DNA from: Ga0077536 sp943370145
GTDB taxonomy: Bacteria; Pseudomonadota; Gammaproteobacteria; Ga0077536
Reading direction: 5' to 3'
Length of the DNA stretch: 64,000 nt
Assembly (NCBI GenBank): GCA_943370145.1
Contig: CALRPY020000021.1
Span: 5,170 to 69,169 of the forward strand
Shown piece by piece: positions 35,809-44,231 of the stretch. The notes beneath the pieces are model-generated. The model made no database searches and had not been told where the DNA came from. It saw only the letters and a program-made list of their open reading frames with translations. The position numbers and the translations under genes were made by a program. The number at the start of each line of letters is the position of its first letter. The stretch's first letter is position 1.

Positions 35809-37311
35809 TTACCAGAAAACGGCCGAACGCAGGACGAAGGCGGACGGTTCAGCGCCGTCGAAGGTGCCGCCTTCGAGATCGAGCACGTGGATCCAGTTCG
35901 CCATGAAGCGGACATTCGAGATCGGGTACCAGTTCAGGCCCAACGTGATGTTCTGCTCGTCGCCGCCGACGATGGCTTCGTCGGTCAGGTCGGCGGTGCT
36001 GTAGCGCCCGACGAGTTCCCACGCGCCCCAGCCACCCTTGCCCACCTGCGAGTTCGGGCGGACGCTGTCCCATATGCCGTCCTGGAACTTGTAGGGGCGC
36101 GATTCGCCAGTCAGGAACCAGCCGGCCTGCACGTAGTAGCCGTCGAAGTAGGGGTCCTCGGTGCGGGACGCGTTGGCCTTCATGCCGATGTATTCGCCCT
36201 GGAGGGTCAAGGGGCCTTCGATCACTGCAAACTCGGCGTTCCAGCGCATGAAGTTCTTCGCCGCGAAGTTGCCGGTGTCGATCAGGCGCGAGCCTGTCTC
36301 GTTGACCTCGAAGCGTTCACGCAGGCGCATCGCGTTCCCGTCGAGGAAATCGCGGTAGGAGAATGCGGTGCCGAGGTGCAGCACGTGGCCGCCGTCGTGC
36401 CACGGCGCCCAGGTGCCGCGCGCGGTGATCGCGTAACCGTCGTTGAAATCGCGCGGGCCCGTGCTTTCGTCGCCACCGGTCCCGGTGCAGCGCAGCGTGC
36501 TGCCCGGTGCGGCGCCGCCCGCCGGAATTGGACATGTGACCGCGACGCTCGTGATCGATTCCTGCTGGCGCGTGGCGAACGCGCCCACCGCGGCGGTCCA
36601 GTCCGCGCCCCAGGTCGTGAATTTCATGCCCGGATTGCGCTCGCCGACGAAGTTCGCCAGCGCATTGACCGGCAGCGCACGCTCGATGAACAGGCTGTTG
36701 TTCGAGCTGTTGATCAGGTCGAAGCTGAACGGTTCGTGCGACTGACCGACCTTGATGCTGACCGGGTGCGCCACCGGGTCGATGCCCGGCAGGCGGCCGA
36801 CATACTCCAGGTAGGCATCGCGCAGGCCCTCGATGGCCTTGTCGGCGTCTCGGAAGTCGTACTCGGCCTTGAACTTCCAGTTCGTCGACAGGGTGCCCTG
36901 GGCACCGAGGCGGACCCGGCGGAACTGGGAATCGTCGGTCTGTTTGAAGTTTTCGTCGCTGTCGAAGAAGGCGGCGTCGTAGTGCAGGCGGCCGGTTGCA
37001 CGCCAGCCGAAATCGCCCGGCTTGTCCTTGATTTCAAAGCGGCCCTGCGTCAGGCCGGGCGTGCCGAGTTGCGCGAGCGAGTCATCGACTTTCTTCGCGA
37101 CGTCGGCGCCGGCGGCCGCATTCTGCTCTTCGTCGGCCCTGGCCGCCATTTGCAGCGCCTTGTAGGTGTCGGCGTCAAGGGTGCCCTTTTCATGCAGGAC
37201 CTTGAGCAATTCGAGCATCGCGTCATTTGCCGCCAGCGCAGGTGCGGCGAGCAGCGAAAGCGCGAGCCCCATGGTCGCTGCGGAGGCGTTGGATGGATTC
37301 TTGGCGAACAC
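35809..37311 (-). CDS. Porin, phosphate-selective OprO/OprP-like
   Basis: 500 aa from GTG 37311. Signal peptide ASAATMGLALSLLAAPALA ends near ANDAML. A short helical segment (AMLELLKVLHEKGTLDADTYKAL) precedes the barrel, as in OprO/P proteins, and sequence such as FNPGMKFTTWGADW and FAVIEGPLTLQGEYIGMKA follows the family; it ends with an aromatic C-terminus (VLRSAVFW). Trimeric phosphate or polyphosphate channel in the outer membrane. A candidate Pho box lies about 83 bp upstream, in keeping with phosphate control. Confidence 0.85.
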   Translation of the reverse strand: MFAKNPSNASAATMGLALSLLAAPALAANDAMLELLKVLHEKGTLDADTYKALQMAARADEEQNAAAGADVAKKVDDSLAQLGTPGLTQGRFEIKDKPGDFGWRATGRLHYDAAFFDSDENFKQTDDSQFRRVRLGAQGTLSTNWKFKAEYDFRDADKAIEGLRDAYLEYVGRLPGIDPVAHPVSIKVGQSHEPFSFDLINSSNNSLFIERALPVNALANFVGERNPGMKFTTWGADWTAAVGAFATRQQESITSVAVTCPIPAGGAAPGSTLRCTGTGGDESTGPRDFNDGYAITARGTWAPWHDGGHVLHLGTAFSYRDFLDGNAMRLRERFEVNETGSRLIDTGNFAAKNFMRWNAEFAVIEGPLTLQGEYIGMKANASRTEDPYFDGYYVQAGWFLTGESRPYKFQDGIWDSVRPNSQVGKGGWGAWELVGRYSTADLTDEAIVGGDEQNITLGLNWYPISNVRFMANWIHVLDLEGGTFDGAEPSAFVLRSAVFW

Positions 37312-37393
37312 TTTTTCCCTTTTTCAAGCTTGGCCAGTTCGGTAAACCAGCATTTAGACATCGGGAAAAGCGTAGAAATTGAATATTACCGGT

Positions 37394-37413
37394 GTGTGAC
37401 AAACTCGTGACGG
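37394..37413 (-). promoter_or_regulatory. Candidate Pho box for the OprO/P-like porin
   Basis: Minus-strand sequence CCGTCACGAGTTTGTCACAC shows two GTCA repeats 11 bp apart, as in the PhoB consensus, with about 14 of 20 matching positions. It ends about 83 bp before the GTG start. TAATAT (37388-37383) follows; its distance is shorter than normal for a Pho promoter, so the -10 is uncertain. Confidence 0.5.
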
Positions 37414-37947
37414 CATACTGCCCGGCGGCGGAACCTGCACGAGGGCGTGCCGGACAGCAGGCTCATCCAGAGCACCGCCCAGGCGCGCGCGAGGGCCTCG
37501 CCGCACGGTCACCATGCGGGTCCGCAAACCACGAGCCGGGCCATGTCGCGCCGGGAGCCGCGATCGGACTCGTCTTTGGAATCAAGGACTTTGACACTCA
37601 CTGACACTTTCGACGATATTTCCGCCCACCCGCCCCGTCCCGGGCGTAAACACGCGGAAAGTTGCCATGGCCAAATGCCTCCGAAGCAGCACTGTCAGCA
37701 CCGGCCGAATCTGGCCGCCCCCGCCGGCCGGGGCGTTGCTGCGCCTGACGCACACGCTCGGCCAGGGCGAGGAGGGCATGCGTGCGGCCCGTGAACGCGA
37801 TGCCCTGCCGTCGAGCCGACGAGGCCAGCGTCTTCCCGGGCAGCGGACGGGCGGCCTGATGTGCTCACCGGGCCGACGCGCATTCGACCGCAGTGCCGTC
37901 GAGTCGACCGTCGGTCGCCCGGCGGCCTTGCGGAGTTCGTAATCGAC
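37414..37947. other. Non-coding gap with one promoter-like pair
   Basis: 534 bp without a convincing gene. On the plus strand, TTGACA (37591-37596), 18-bp spacer and GATATT (37615-37620) make a possible promoter for the Pycsar-effector-like gene starting 320 nt later. The frames here are GC-rich and do not resemble known proteins. A leader of this length could hold a small RNA or regulatory element, but I see no specific structure. Confidence 0.4.
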
Positions 37948-38499
37948 GTGACCACGCCCCCGCCCCCGGCATCGCCCGGCGCCACCCAGTCGCAGGACGC
38001 CGCCAAGGACACGATCTACATGCTGCGCACCGTCCAGCAGCACCAGGTCCAGTTGTCGACACTGGCCGACAGCAAGGCCAACACGCTGTTGAGCACGAGT
38101 TTCGTCGTGCTGGCCCTGGTCACCGGCCAGTTGAAGGCCAGCGGCTTCTCGCTGCCACTCCTCATACTCGCGGTGACCACGCTGCTGTGCGCGACCTTCG
38201 CCGTGCTCGCGGTGCTGCCGCGCGGCGTCGCTGACCCGATAAAACCCGACTCCAAGCAGTTCAACCCGCTGTTCTTCGGGCATTTCGCGAATCTCGAGAT
38301 GGACGAATTCGTGGCCAGGATGCGCGCGATCGGCAGCGACACCCAGGCGGTCCACGACGCGATGGCGCGGGACATCTATTCGATCGGACGGCTGCTGCAC
38401 GACAAGAAGTACCACTACCTCCGCATCAGCTACCGCATCTTTCTCACCGGCCTGCTCGCGACGCTGCTGGGCCTCATCTACACGTATACAACGAACTGA
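37948..38499 (+). CDS. Pycsar effector-like (DUF5706) membrane protein
   Basis: 183 aa from GTG 37948. After a Pro-rich tail: STLADSKANTLLSTSFVVLAL, two hydrophobic segments (about 47-60 and 68-90), then the soluble portion with NPLFFGHFANLEMDEF and ARDIYSIGRLLHDKKYHYLRI, and a third helix at 160-180. This pattern, with the ADSKAxxLLS and FFGHxxxL motifs, matches PycTM-type Pycsar effectors, which permeabilise the inner membrane on binding cyclic mononucleotides. No cyclase gene adjoins it. It precedes the acyl-CoA dehydrogenase by 17 nt. GTG chosen since no good ATG exists upstream. Confidence 0.75.
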   Translation: MTTPPPPASPGATQSQDAAKDTIYMLRTVQQHQVQLSTLADSKANTLLSTSFVVLALVTGQLKASGFSLPLLILAVTTLLCATFAVLAVLPRGVADPIKPDSKQFNPLFFGHFANLEMDEFVARMRAIGSDTQAVHDAMARDIYSIGRLLHDKKYHYLRISYRIFLTGLLATLLGLIYTYTTN

Positions 38500-38516
38500 C
38501 AGAACCGGAGTTTCCC

Positions 38517-39662
38517 ATGCAGTCCTATCGTTCGCCCTGGGCCACCGCCGAGCACGAGCTCTTCCGCGAAACGGTGCGCCGCTTCATCGAAGCCGAGTTC
38601 GTGCCACAGCGCGAGCACTGGAACGAGCGTGGCTACATGGAACCCGAGTACTGGCGGCGGGCGGGGGAAGTGGGGCTGCTGTGCCCGGACGTGCCCACCG
38701 AGTACGGCGGCGGCGGCTGCGATTTCGGCTTCGATGCCGTGATCTACGAGGAGTTGGGACGCGCCTGCGTGTCGAGCTTCGGCTGCGCGATCCAGAGCAT
38801 CGTCGCGCACTACCTGCTGGTGTACGGCACGGACGCGCAGAAACGGCGGTGGCTGCCGCGCATGGCCAGCGGTGAAATCATCTGCTCGATCGCGATGACC
38901 GAGCCCGGCACCGGGTCGGACCTGCAGTCCGTGCGGACGCGTGCGGTGCGCGATGGGGCCCACTACGTCCTGAATGGCGCCAAGACCTTCATCACCAACG
39001 GGTACAACGCGAACCTGATCGTCGTCGTCTGCAAGACCGACCCGAAGGAGCGCGCACGCGGCATCTCGCTGCTCTGCGTCGAGACCGACGGGCTCGCCGG
39101 TTTCCGGCGCGGCAAGCCGCTGAAGAAGATCGGACAGAAGGGGCAGGACACCTGCGAGCTCTTCTTCGACGACTGCCGCGTGCCGGTCGAGAACCTGCTG
39201 GGGAACGAGGAGGGCCAAGGCTTCTACCAGCTGATGAACCAGCTGGGCCGGGAGCGCCTCATCATCGGCCTCGCCGGCGTCTCGACGATGGAGAACGCGG
39301 TGCGCGTGACGACCGACTACGTGAAGCAGCGCGAAGCCTTCGGCCAGAAGCTCGTCGACTTCCAGAACACGCGCTTCACGCTCGTCGAATGCAAGACCGA
39401 GGCCCATATCGCGCGCGTGTTCATCGACCACTGCATCCAGCAGCTGATCGCCGGCGAACTCGACGCGGCAACCGCGTCGATGTCGAAGTACTGGTGTTCC
39501 GACAAGGCCTTCGAAATCGCCCATCGCTGCCTGCAGCTGCACGGCGGATACGGGTACACGATGGACTATCCGATCGCGCACTATTTCGCCGACACCCGCG
39601 TGGCATCGATATACGGCGGCAGCAACGAGATCATGAAAGAACTGATCGCGCGCAGCCTGTGA
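38517..39662 (+). CDS. Acyl-CoA dehydrogenase
   Basis: 381 aa, complete. N-terminal helical domain (TAEHELFRETVRRFIEAEF), FAD/substrate segment MTEPGTGSDLQSVRT, KTFITNGYNANL, and C-terminal signature LHGGYGYTMDYPIAHYF plus YGGSNEIMKELIA. The catalytic Glu is presumably in the C-terminal helix (IYGGSNEI region). Introduces a C2-C3 double bond and passes electrons to ETF. CCGGAG precedes the start by about 7 nt. The malonyl-CoA-synthetase-like gene follows in 10 nt: an operon that activates an acid and dehydrogenates it. Confidence 0.93.
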   Translation: MQSYRSPWATAEHELFRETVRRFIEAEFVPQREHWNERGYMEPEYWRRAGEVGLLCPDVPTEYGGGGCDFGFDAVIYEELGRACVSSFGCAIQSIVAHYLLVYGTDAQKRRWLPRMASGEIICSIAMTEPGTGSDLQSVRTRAVRDGAHYVLNGAKTFITNGYNANLIVVVCKTDPKERARGISLLCVETDGLAGFRRGKPLKKIGQKGQDTCELFFDDCRVPVENLLGNEEGQGFYQLMNQLGRERLIIGLAGVSTMENAVRVTTDYVKQREAFGQKLVDFQNTRFTLVECKTEAHIARVFIDHCIQQLIAGELDAATASMSKYWCSDKAFEIAHRCLQLHGGYGYTMDYPIAHYFADTRVASIYGGSNEIMKELIARSL

Positions 39663-39672
39663 GGGCACGCAC

Positions 39673-41190
39673 GTGACCCCAGTCCCGAATCTCTATGCGC
39701 GCTTCGCCGCGCGGTTCCCTGCGCCGGCGTCGCCGCTGCTCGAGACGGAAACCGGCACGGTGATGAGCTATGGCGAGGCCGAACGCGAGAGCGCCCGGCT
39801 TGCGAACTTCCTGCTCGCGGCGGGCCTGAAGGCCGGCGATCGCGTCAGCGTGCAGGTCGAGAAGAGCCCGGAAGCGCTGCTGCTGTATTTCGCGTGCCTG
39901 CGCGCGGGCCTTGTCTTCCATCCGCTGAACCCGGCGTACACCGCGGCCGAGCTGGACTACTTCCTGCGCGACGCCGAGCCGGCGGCGGTGGTCGCCGACC
40001 CTGTGCGCAGCGAGGAACTCTTCCGGCTCGCGGACGCGGCGGGCGCGCGCGTCCTGCATACGCTGGACGCGCACGGCGGCGGCAGCCTGTGGCCGGCCAG
40101 CCGATCGAGCGGCGACTCGCAGCGTGTCGTCGATGTCGGCGGGGATACGCTCGCCGCGCTGCTGTATTCCTCCGGCACCACCGGCAAGCCCAAGGGCATC
40201 GGCCTCACGCACGGGAACCTCGGCGTCAACGCCGAGGCGCTGGCCGGGGCCTGGGGTTTCACGGCCGCCGACTGCCTGCTGCACGCGCTGCCGATGTTCC
40301 ATGTCCATGGTCTGTTCATCGCGCTGGGCTGCACGCTGCTGTCGGGCTCGCGGATGCTCTTCCACGCGAAATTCGATGCCGACGCGGTCATCGAAGCGCT
40401 GCCGCGGGCGACCGTGATGATGGGCGTGCCGACCTATTACACCCGCCTGCTCAATCACCCCGGCCTCGATGCCGCCACCTGCCGCAGCATCCGCCTGTTC
40501 ACGTCGGGTTCGGCGCCGCTGCTGGCGGAGACGCTGACGGCCTTCGAAGCCCGCACGGGGCAGCGCATCCTCGAACGCTACGGCATGACGGAAACGAGCG
40601 TGATCGCGAGCAACCCCCTGGTCGGCGAACGCAAGCCGGGCGCCGTCGGCCTGCCGCTGCCTGGCATGAGCGTGCGCGTCGTCGACGACGGTGATGCCGC
40701 GGTGCCTGCCGGCAGCGTCGGGCACGTGCAGGCCAAGGGGGAGAGCGTATTCCACGGCTACTGGCGCCGTCCCGACAAGACCCGCGAGGATTTCACCGCC
40801 GACGGCTGGTTCCGCACCGGTGACGACGGCTTCATCGATGCGGACGGCTACTTGTCCCTGGTCGGTCGCGGCAAGGATCTCATCATCAGCGGCGGGCTGA
40901 ACGTCTATCCCAGCGAGGTCGAAACCGTGCTCGATGCCCTGCCGGGGATCCTCGAGTCAGCCGTCATCGGACTGCCGCATGCGGACTTCGGTGAGCAGGT
41001 GGTCGCCGTGCTCGTGCTGCAGCCGTCGGCTGCCTTCGACGAGCAGGCAACCCGCACCGCCGTCAGGCAGCAGCTCGCGGGCTACAAGCAGCCGAAGCAG
41101 TACGTGACGGTCGACGCGCTCCCCCGCAACGCGATGGGCAAGGTGCAGAAGAACTTGCTCAGGGTGCATTACGCATCGCTTGGCGCTTGA
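39673..41190 (+). CDS. Acyl-CoA synthetase, malonyl-CoA synthetase (MatB)-like
   Basis: 505 aa from GTG 39673. AMP-binding P-loop YSSGTTGKPKGIGLTH; MatB-type segments MFHVHGLF and ILERYGMTETSVI; A8 motif GWFRTGDDGFID and catalytic Lys in RNAMGKVQKN. ATP-dependent activation of malonate or methylmalonate (or another short acid) to the CoA thioester, in the cytoplasm. The stop lies within the convergent ceramidase gene (22-bp overlap of coding ends). Substrate is by similarity only. Confidence 0.85.
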   Translation: MTPVPNLYARFAARFPAPASPLLETETGTVMSYGEAERESARLANFLLAAGLKAGDRVSVQVEKSPEALLLYFACLRAGLVFHPLNPAYTAAELDYFLRDAEPAAVVADPVRSEELFRLADAAGARVLHTLDAHGGGSLWPASRSSGDSQRVVDVGGDTLAALLYSSGTTGKPKGIGLTHGNLGVNAEALAGAWGFTAADCLLHALPMFHVHGLFIALGCTLLSGSRMLFHAKFDADAVIEALPRATVMMGVPTYYTRLLNHPGLDAATCRSIRLFTSGSAPLLAETLTAFEARTGQRILERYGMTETSVIASNPLVGERKPGAVGLPLPGMSVRVVDDGDAAVPAGSVGHVQAKGESVFHGYWRRPDKTREDFTADGWFRTGDDGFIDADGYLSLVGRGKDLIISGGLNVYPSEVETVLDALPGILESAVIGLPHADFGEQVVAVLVLQPSAAFDEQATRTAVRQQLAGYKQPKQYVTVDALPRNAMGKVQKNLLRVHYASLGA

Positions 41191-41834
41191 GGCGGTCCGG
41201 ACGGCGGGAAGCCCCGATGGTGGCGAGCGAGCAGGCTCATCAGGCCCGCCAGCAACAGTGCGTTGAGCAGGTGCCACAACCAGTGCGTGCCGACGTCCGT
41301 CTGCGTGCAGAGCGCCAGGTCGACGGTTCGAAAGCCGAGCGAAAGCGCAAACACCGCGCTCGCGGCGGACAGCCCCTGGCGGCTCGCAGAGCCCTTGCGC
41401 GCAGCGAGCCAGGCCAGCCCGCAGAGCCCCGCCCAGACTGGCAGATAGGCGGCGGAGCCGTTCAGCGCACCGCCCGCCCCGAAGCTGGCGGCCAGCACTG
41501 CGGACAGGAGCACCAGGCAGGCGAGCCCCGCGACCCGCGCGGAGCAGTCAAGAACCCCGCGCAGTGCGCTGGCCAGGAAGACGAGCACGAAGCAGGCGAT
41601 CGGCAGCACATCCGCCAGTTGTGCCCAGGCCGCGCCGGTGGCATGCCACGCGAAACTGCCTGCGCCGATTGAGGCGGTGATGGACGGCAGGCTGCGAGGG
41701 CCAACCGGCAGGGGGCGGCCGGCGCTGCGCAGCGCGCGGTGGCCCCAGGCTGCCGCCAGCAGGAAACCGGCGTTGGTCAGCGCGTTCCACGGCCCGAAAC
41801 CGCCGAGCGCGCCCAGCTGTTCGCAGTAGTTCAT
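41169..41834 (-). CDS. Ceramidase-like (alkaline ceramidase/PAQR-CREST) membrane protein
   Basis: 221 aa from ATG 41834. Start MNYCEQLGALGGFGPWNALTNAG, then SFAWHATGAAWAQLADVLP and, near the C-terminus, THWLWHLLNA: the Ser/His/Asp/His/His set that ligates zinc in alkaline ceramidases. About seven membrane helices. Expected activity is hydrolysis of an amide-linked lipid, but bacterial members are little studied and the substrate could be another lipid amide. Oriented against the acyl-CoA cluster; its end overlaps the ligase gene by 22 bp. Confidence 0.8.
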   Translation of the reverse strand: MNYCEQLGALGGFGPWNALTNAGFLLAAAWGHRALRSAGRPLPVGPRSLPSITASIGAGSFAWHATGAAWAQLADVLPIACFVLVFLASALRGVLDCSARVAGLACLVLLSAVLAASFGAGGALNGSAAYLPVWAGLCGLAWLAARKGSASRQGLSAASAVFALSLGFRTVDLALCTQTDVGTHWLWHLLNALLLAGLMSLLARHHRGFPPSGPPQAPSDA

Positions 41835-41886
41835 TTCATCTCCAGAGCTTGCCGCAAGTGGCGGAAGCCGCAGCGCGCACAATCCG

Positions 41887-41925
41887 TATAATGCGGTTCT
41901 CCCCCCGCGCCGATTCCGCGGGGGG
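41887..41925 (+). promoter_or_regulatory. -10 element and 5' stem-loop before the maoC-led operon
   Basis: TATAAT at 41887-41892 is a perfect -10; no good -35. A strong stem-loop follows at once: CCCCCCGCG (41901-41909), 7-nt loop, CGCGGGGGG (41917-41925). With transcription starting near 41899 the stem would lie at the 5' end of the mRNA. GTTACCGT occurs twice between it and the ATG. Confidence 0.5.
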
Positions 41926-41993
41926 AAGCAAGCGGCCCGCGTTACCGTGCAGCCGGACCGTTACCGTTCAACAGCCGCCGAGGAGGGGAGTGC

Positions 41994-42449
41994 ATGCCTG
42001 GCCTTTACTTCGAAGAATTCCATGTCGGACAGACCTTCGATCACCCGATACGCCGCACGGTGACTGAAACCGACAACGTCCTGTTCACGACGATGACGCA
42101 CAACCCGGCGCTGCTGCACCTCGATGAGGAATACTGCCGCACCCAGACCGAGTTCGGACAGCGCATCGTCAACAGCTGCTTCACGCTGTCGGTCATGGTC
42201 GGCGTGTCCGTGTACGACACCACGCTCGGCACCACGGTCGGCAACCTGGGTTGGGACGAAGTGCGCTTCCCGAAGCCGGTCTTCCACGGCGACACCCTGC
42301 ATTTCCAGACCGAGGTGCTGGAGCTCCGGGAATCGAAGTCCCGTCCGCAGAACGGGATCGTGATTTTCGCGCATCGCGCCTACAACCAGCGCAATGAACT
42401 CGTCGCCAGCTGCAAGCGCAGCGGCCTGATGCTGAGGAAGCCGCAATGA
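41994..42449 (+). CDS. MaoC-family dehydratase (mesaconyl-CoA hydratase-like)
   Basis: 151 aa single hot-dog domain. THNPALLHLDEEY lies where the hydratase active-site helix is in MaoC enzymes; FTLSVMVGVSVYDTTLGTT and FPKPVFHGDTL (GDTLH) are family segments. It would hydrate or dehydrate an acyl-CoA. GAGGAGGGGAG precedes the ATG. Stop overlaps the lyase start (ATGA), so hydration product and lyase substrate are probably linked. First gene of a six-gene plus-strand operon. Confidence 0.87.
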   Translation: MPGLYFEEFHVGQTFDHPIRRTVTETDNVLFTTMTHNPALLHLDEEYCRTQTEFGQRIVNSCFTLSVMVGVSVYDTTLGTTVGNLGWDEVRFPKPVFHGDTLHFQTEVLELRESKSRPQNGIVIFAHRAYNQRNELVASCKRSGLMLRKPQ

Positions 42450-43318
42450 CCGTGTTGCGTTCGATGCTGTTCGTCCCGGGTGACAGCGAGAAGAAAATGG
42501 CGAAGGGCGGCAGCATAGGCGCCGACGCGCTCATCCTGGACCTTGAAGACTCCGTGGCCGCGTCGCGCAGGCCGCTCGCGCGCGAGATGGTTCACGACTA
42601 CCTGAAGAACGCCGGCCGCGCCGGCGGCGAGCTGTGGGTACGCATCAATCCGCTCGATACCGCGGACGCACTGCGCGACGTGGCTGCCGTGGCCAGGGCC
42701 CGGCCCGACGGCATCGCGCTGCCGAAGTGCAACGGTCCGGAGGACGTGGTGCAACTGAGCCATTACCTCGACGCGCTCGAAATCGAGCACGGCATTCCGC
42801 AGGGCAGCATCGCCATCTGCGCAATCGCGACCGAAACGGCCGCCGCACCGTTCAGCCTGGGCCAGTACAAGGGCGCGCCGCGACTGCGGGTGTTGACGTG
42901 GGGTGCTGAGGATCTGGCCGCCGCGCTGGGTGCCTCGTCGAACAAGGACGCCGCAGGCAATTACACGGCACCCTATGTCCTGGCGCGCTCGCTGTGCCTG
43001 TTCGGCGCCTACGCCGCGGGCGTGCAAGGCCTGGACACCGTGCAGCCCGACTTCCGCAACGCGGCGAAGCTGCGCGAGGAGTGCAACGATGCCCGGCGCG
43101 ACGGCTTCCTCGGCAAGATTGCAATCCATCCGGACCAGGTGGCCGTGATCAACGAGTGCTTCACGCCGAGCGAAGCCGAAATCGCGCATGCGCAGGCCGT
43201 GATCGACGCCTTCGCCGCGAATCCCGGCGCGGGCACCCTGAGTCTCGAAGGCAAGATGATCGACATGCCGCATCTAAAGCAGGCCGAGCGCCTGATGAGC
43301 ATCGTGCGGCGCACGTAG
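42446..43318 (+). CDS. HpcH/HpaI-CitE-family CoA ester lyase
   Basis: 290 aa. Begins with LRSMLFVPGDSEKKMAKG, typical of CitE/MCL/beta-methylmalyl-CoA lyases, then LDLEDSVA (metal-binding Glu/Asp), WVRINPL and the conserved KIAIHPDQV. Mg-dependent C-C cleavage or condensation of malyl-type CoA esters, yielding acetyl- or propionyl-CoA and glyoxylate in known relatives. Overlaps the MaoC gene by 4 nt and precedes the dehalogenase gene by 22 nt. Confidence 0.88.
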   Translation: MTVLRSMLFVPGDSEKKMAKGGSIGADALILDLEDSVAASRRPLAREMVHDYLKNAGRAGGELWVRINPLDTADALRDVAAVARARPDGIALPKCNGPEDVVQLSHYLDALEIEHGIPQGSIAICAIATETAAAPFSLGQYKGAPRLRVLTWGAEDLAAALGASSNKDAAGNYTAPYVLARSLCLFGAYAAGVQGLDTVQPDFRNAAKLREECNDARRDGFLGKIAIHPDQVAVINECFTPSEAEIAHAQAVIDAFAANPGAGTLSLEGKMIDMPHLKQAERLMSIVRRT

Positions 43319-43340
43319 CATCCACCCAGGGAGGACGCCC

Positions 43341-44222
43341 ATGCAGACGAGTTGGCCGGCACAGAAAAAGTACATCGACGTCCACGGCCAGCGCATGGCC
43401 TATGTCGAACAGGGGCAGGGCAGTCCCATCGTTTTCCAGCACGGCAACCCGACCTCGTCCTTTCTGTGGCGAAACATCCTGCCGCAGCTGGCCGGGTTCG
43501 GGCGCTGCATCGCGCTCGATCTCGTGGGCATGGGCGATTCCGCGAAACTGCCAGACCCGGGACCGACCCATTACACGCTCGCGGAGCACCAGCGCTATTT
43601 CGATGGCGCGCTCGCCGCGCTCGGTGTCACGGGCCAGGTCACGCTGGTCCTGCACGATTGGGGGACCGCGCTCGGTTTCGACTGGGCATCCCGTCACCCG
43701 GACAAGGTCAGCGGGCTGTGCCACATGGAGGGCCTGGTCACGGAACTGAGCTGGGACGAGTGGCCGGAAGAGGCGCGGGGCATCTTCCAGGCCTTCCGTT
43801 CCCCGGCGGGCGAGGAACTGGTGTTGCAGAAGAACGTCTTCGTCGAACGCGTGCTGCCGAAGTCGATCCTGCGCGAACTCGGCACCGAGGAGATGGACGC
43901 ATACCGCGCGCCCTTCCTCAATCCGGGGGAGGACCGCCGGCCGACGCTCAGCTGGCCGCGCCAGCTGCCGATCGAAGGCGAGCCGCCCGAAGTCTGCGCA
44001 ACGGTTGCCCGTTACGGACACTGGCTCGCGGAAACCACGACGTCCAAGCTCTACATCAACGGTGAGCCGGGCATGATCATGACCGGGCGTGCGCGCGAAA
44101 TCGCGCGCGCGTTCAAGAACCAGCGCGAGGTGACGGTCAAGGGCCTGCATTTCCTGCAGGAGGATTCTCCGGACGAAATCGCCGCCGCAATCCGTGACTG
44201 GCTGCCAACGCTCGCGCGCTGA
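43341..44222 (+). CDS. Haloalkane dehalogenase, LinB/DhaA-like (HLD-II)
   Basis: 293 aa. All five expected functional residues are present: halide-binding N36 (HGNPTSSFLWRN) and W107, nucleophile D106 (LHDWGTALGFDWA), acid E130 (HMEGLV) and base H270 (KGLHFLQEDSPDEI). The cap region (GIFQAFRSPAGEELVLQKN) and PTLSWPRQLPIEG closely follow LinB. Hydrolyses a carbon-halogen bond of a haloalkane to alcohol and halide in the cytoplasm. GGAGG lies just before the start. Adjacent to a FlK-like thioesterase (9 nt gap), an unusual pairing. Confidence 0.9.
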   Translation: MQTSWPAQKKYIDVHGQRMAYVEQGQGSPIVFQHGNPTSSFLWRNILPQLAGFGRCIALDLVGMGDSAKLPDPGPTHYTLAEHQRYFDGALAALGVTGQVTLVLHDWGTALGFDWASRHPDKVSGLCHMEGLVTELSWDEWPEEARGIFQAFRSPAGEELVLQKNVFVERVLPKSILRELGTEEMDAYRAPFLNPGEDRRPTLSWPRQLPIEGEPPEVCATVARYGHWLAETTTSKLYINGEPGMIMTGRAREIARAFKNQREVTVKGLHFLQEDSPDEIAAAIRDWLPTLAR

Positions 44223-44231
44223 GGAATACCA

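Noticed and set aside
37667..37942. A 91-residue open frame
   Set aside because: Composition is Arg/Pro-rich, it has no recognisable motif and no convincing ribosome-binding site.
27484..38499. A split Pycsar system (cyclase plus PycTM-like effector)
   Set aside because: The cyclase gene and effector-like gene are about 10 kb apart on opposite strands, and K167/D226 point to adenylate, not pyrimidine, cyclase activity.
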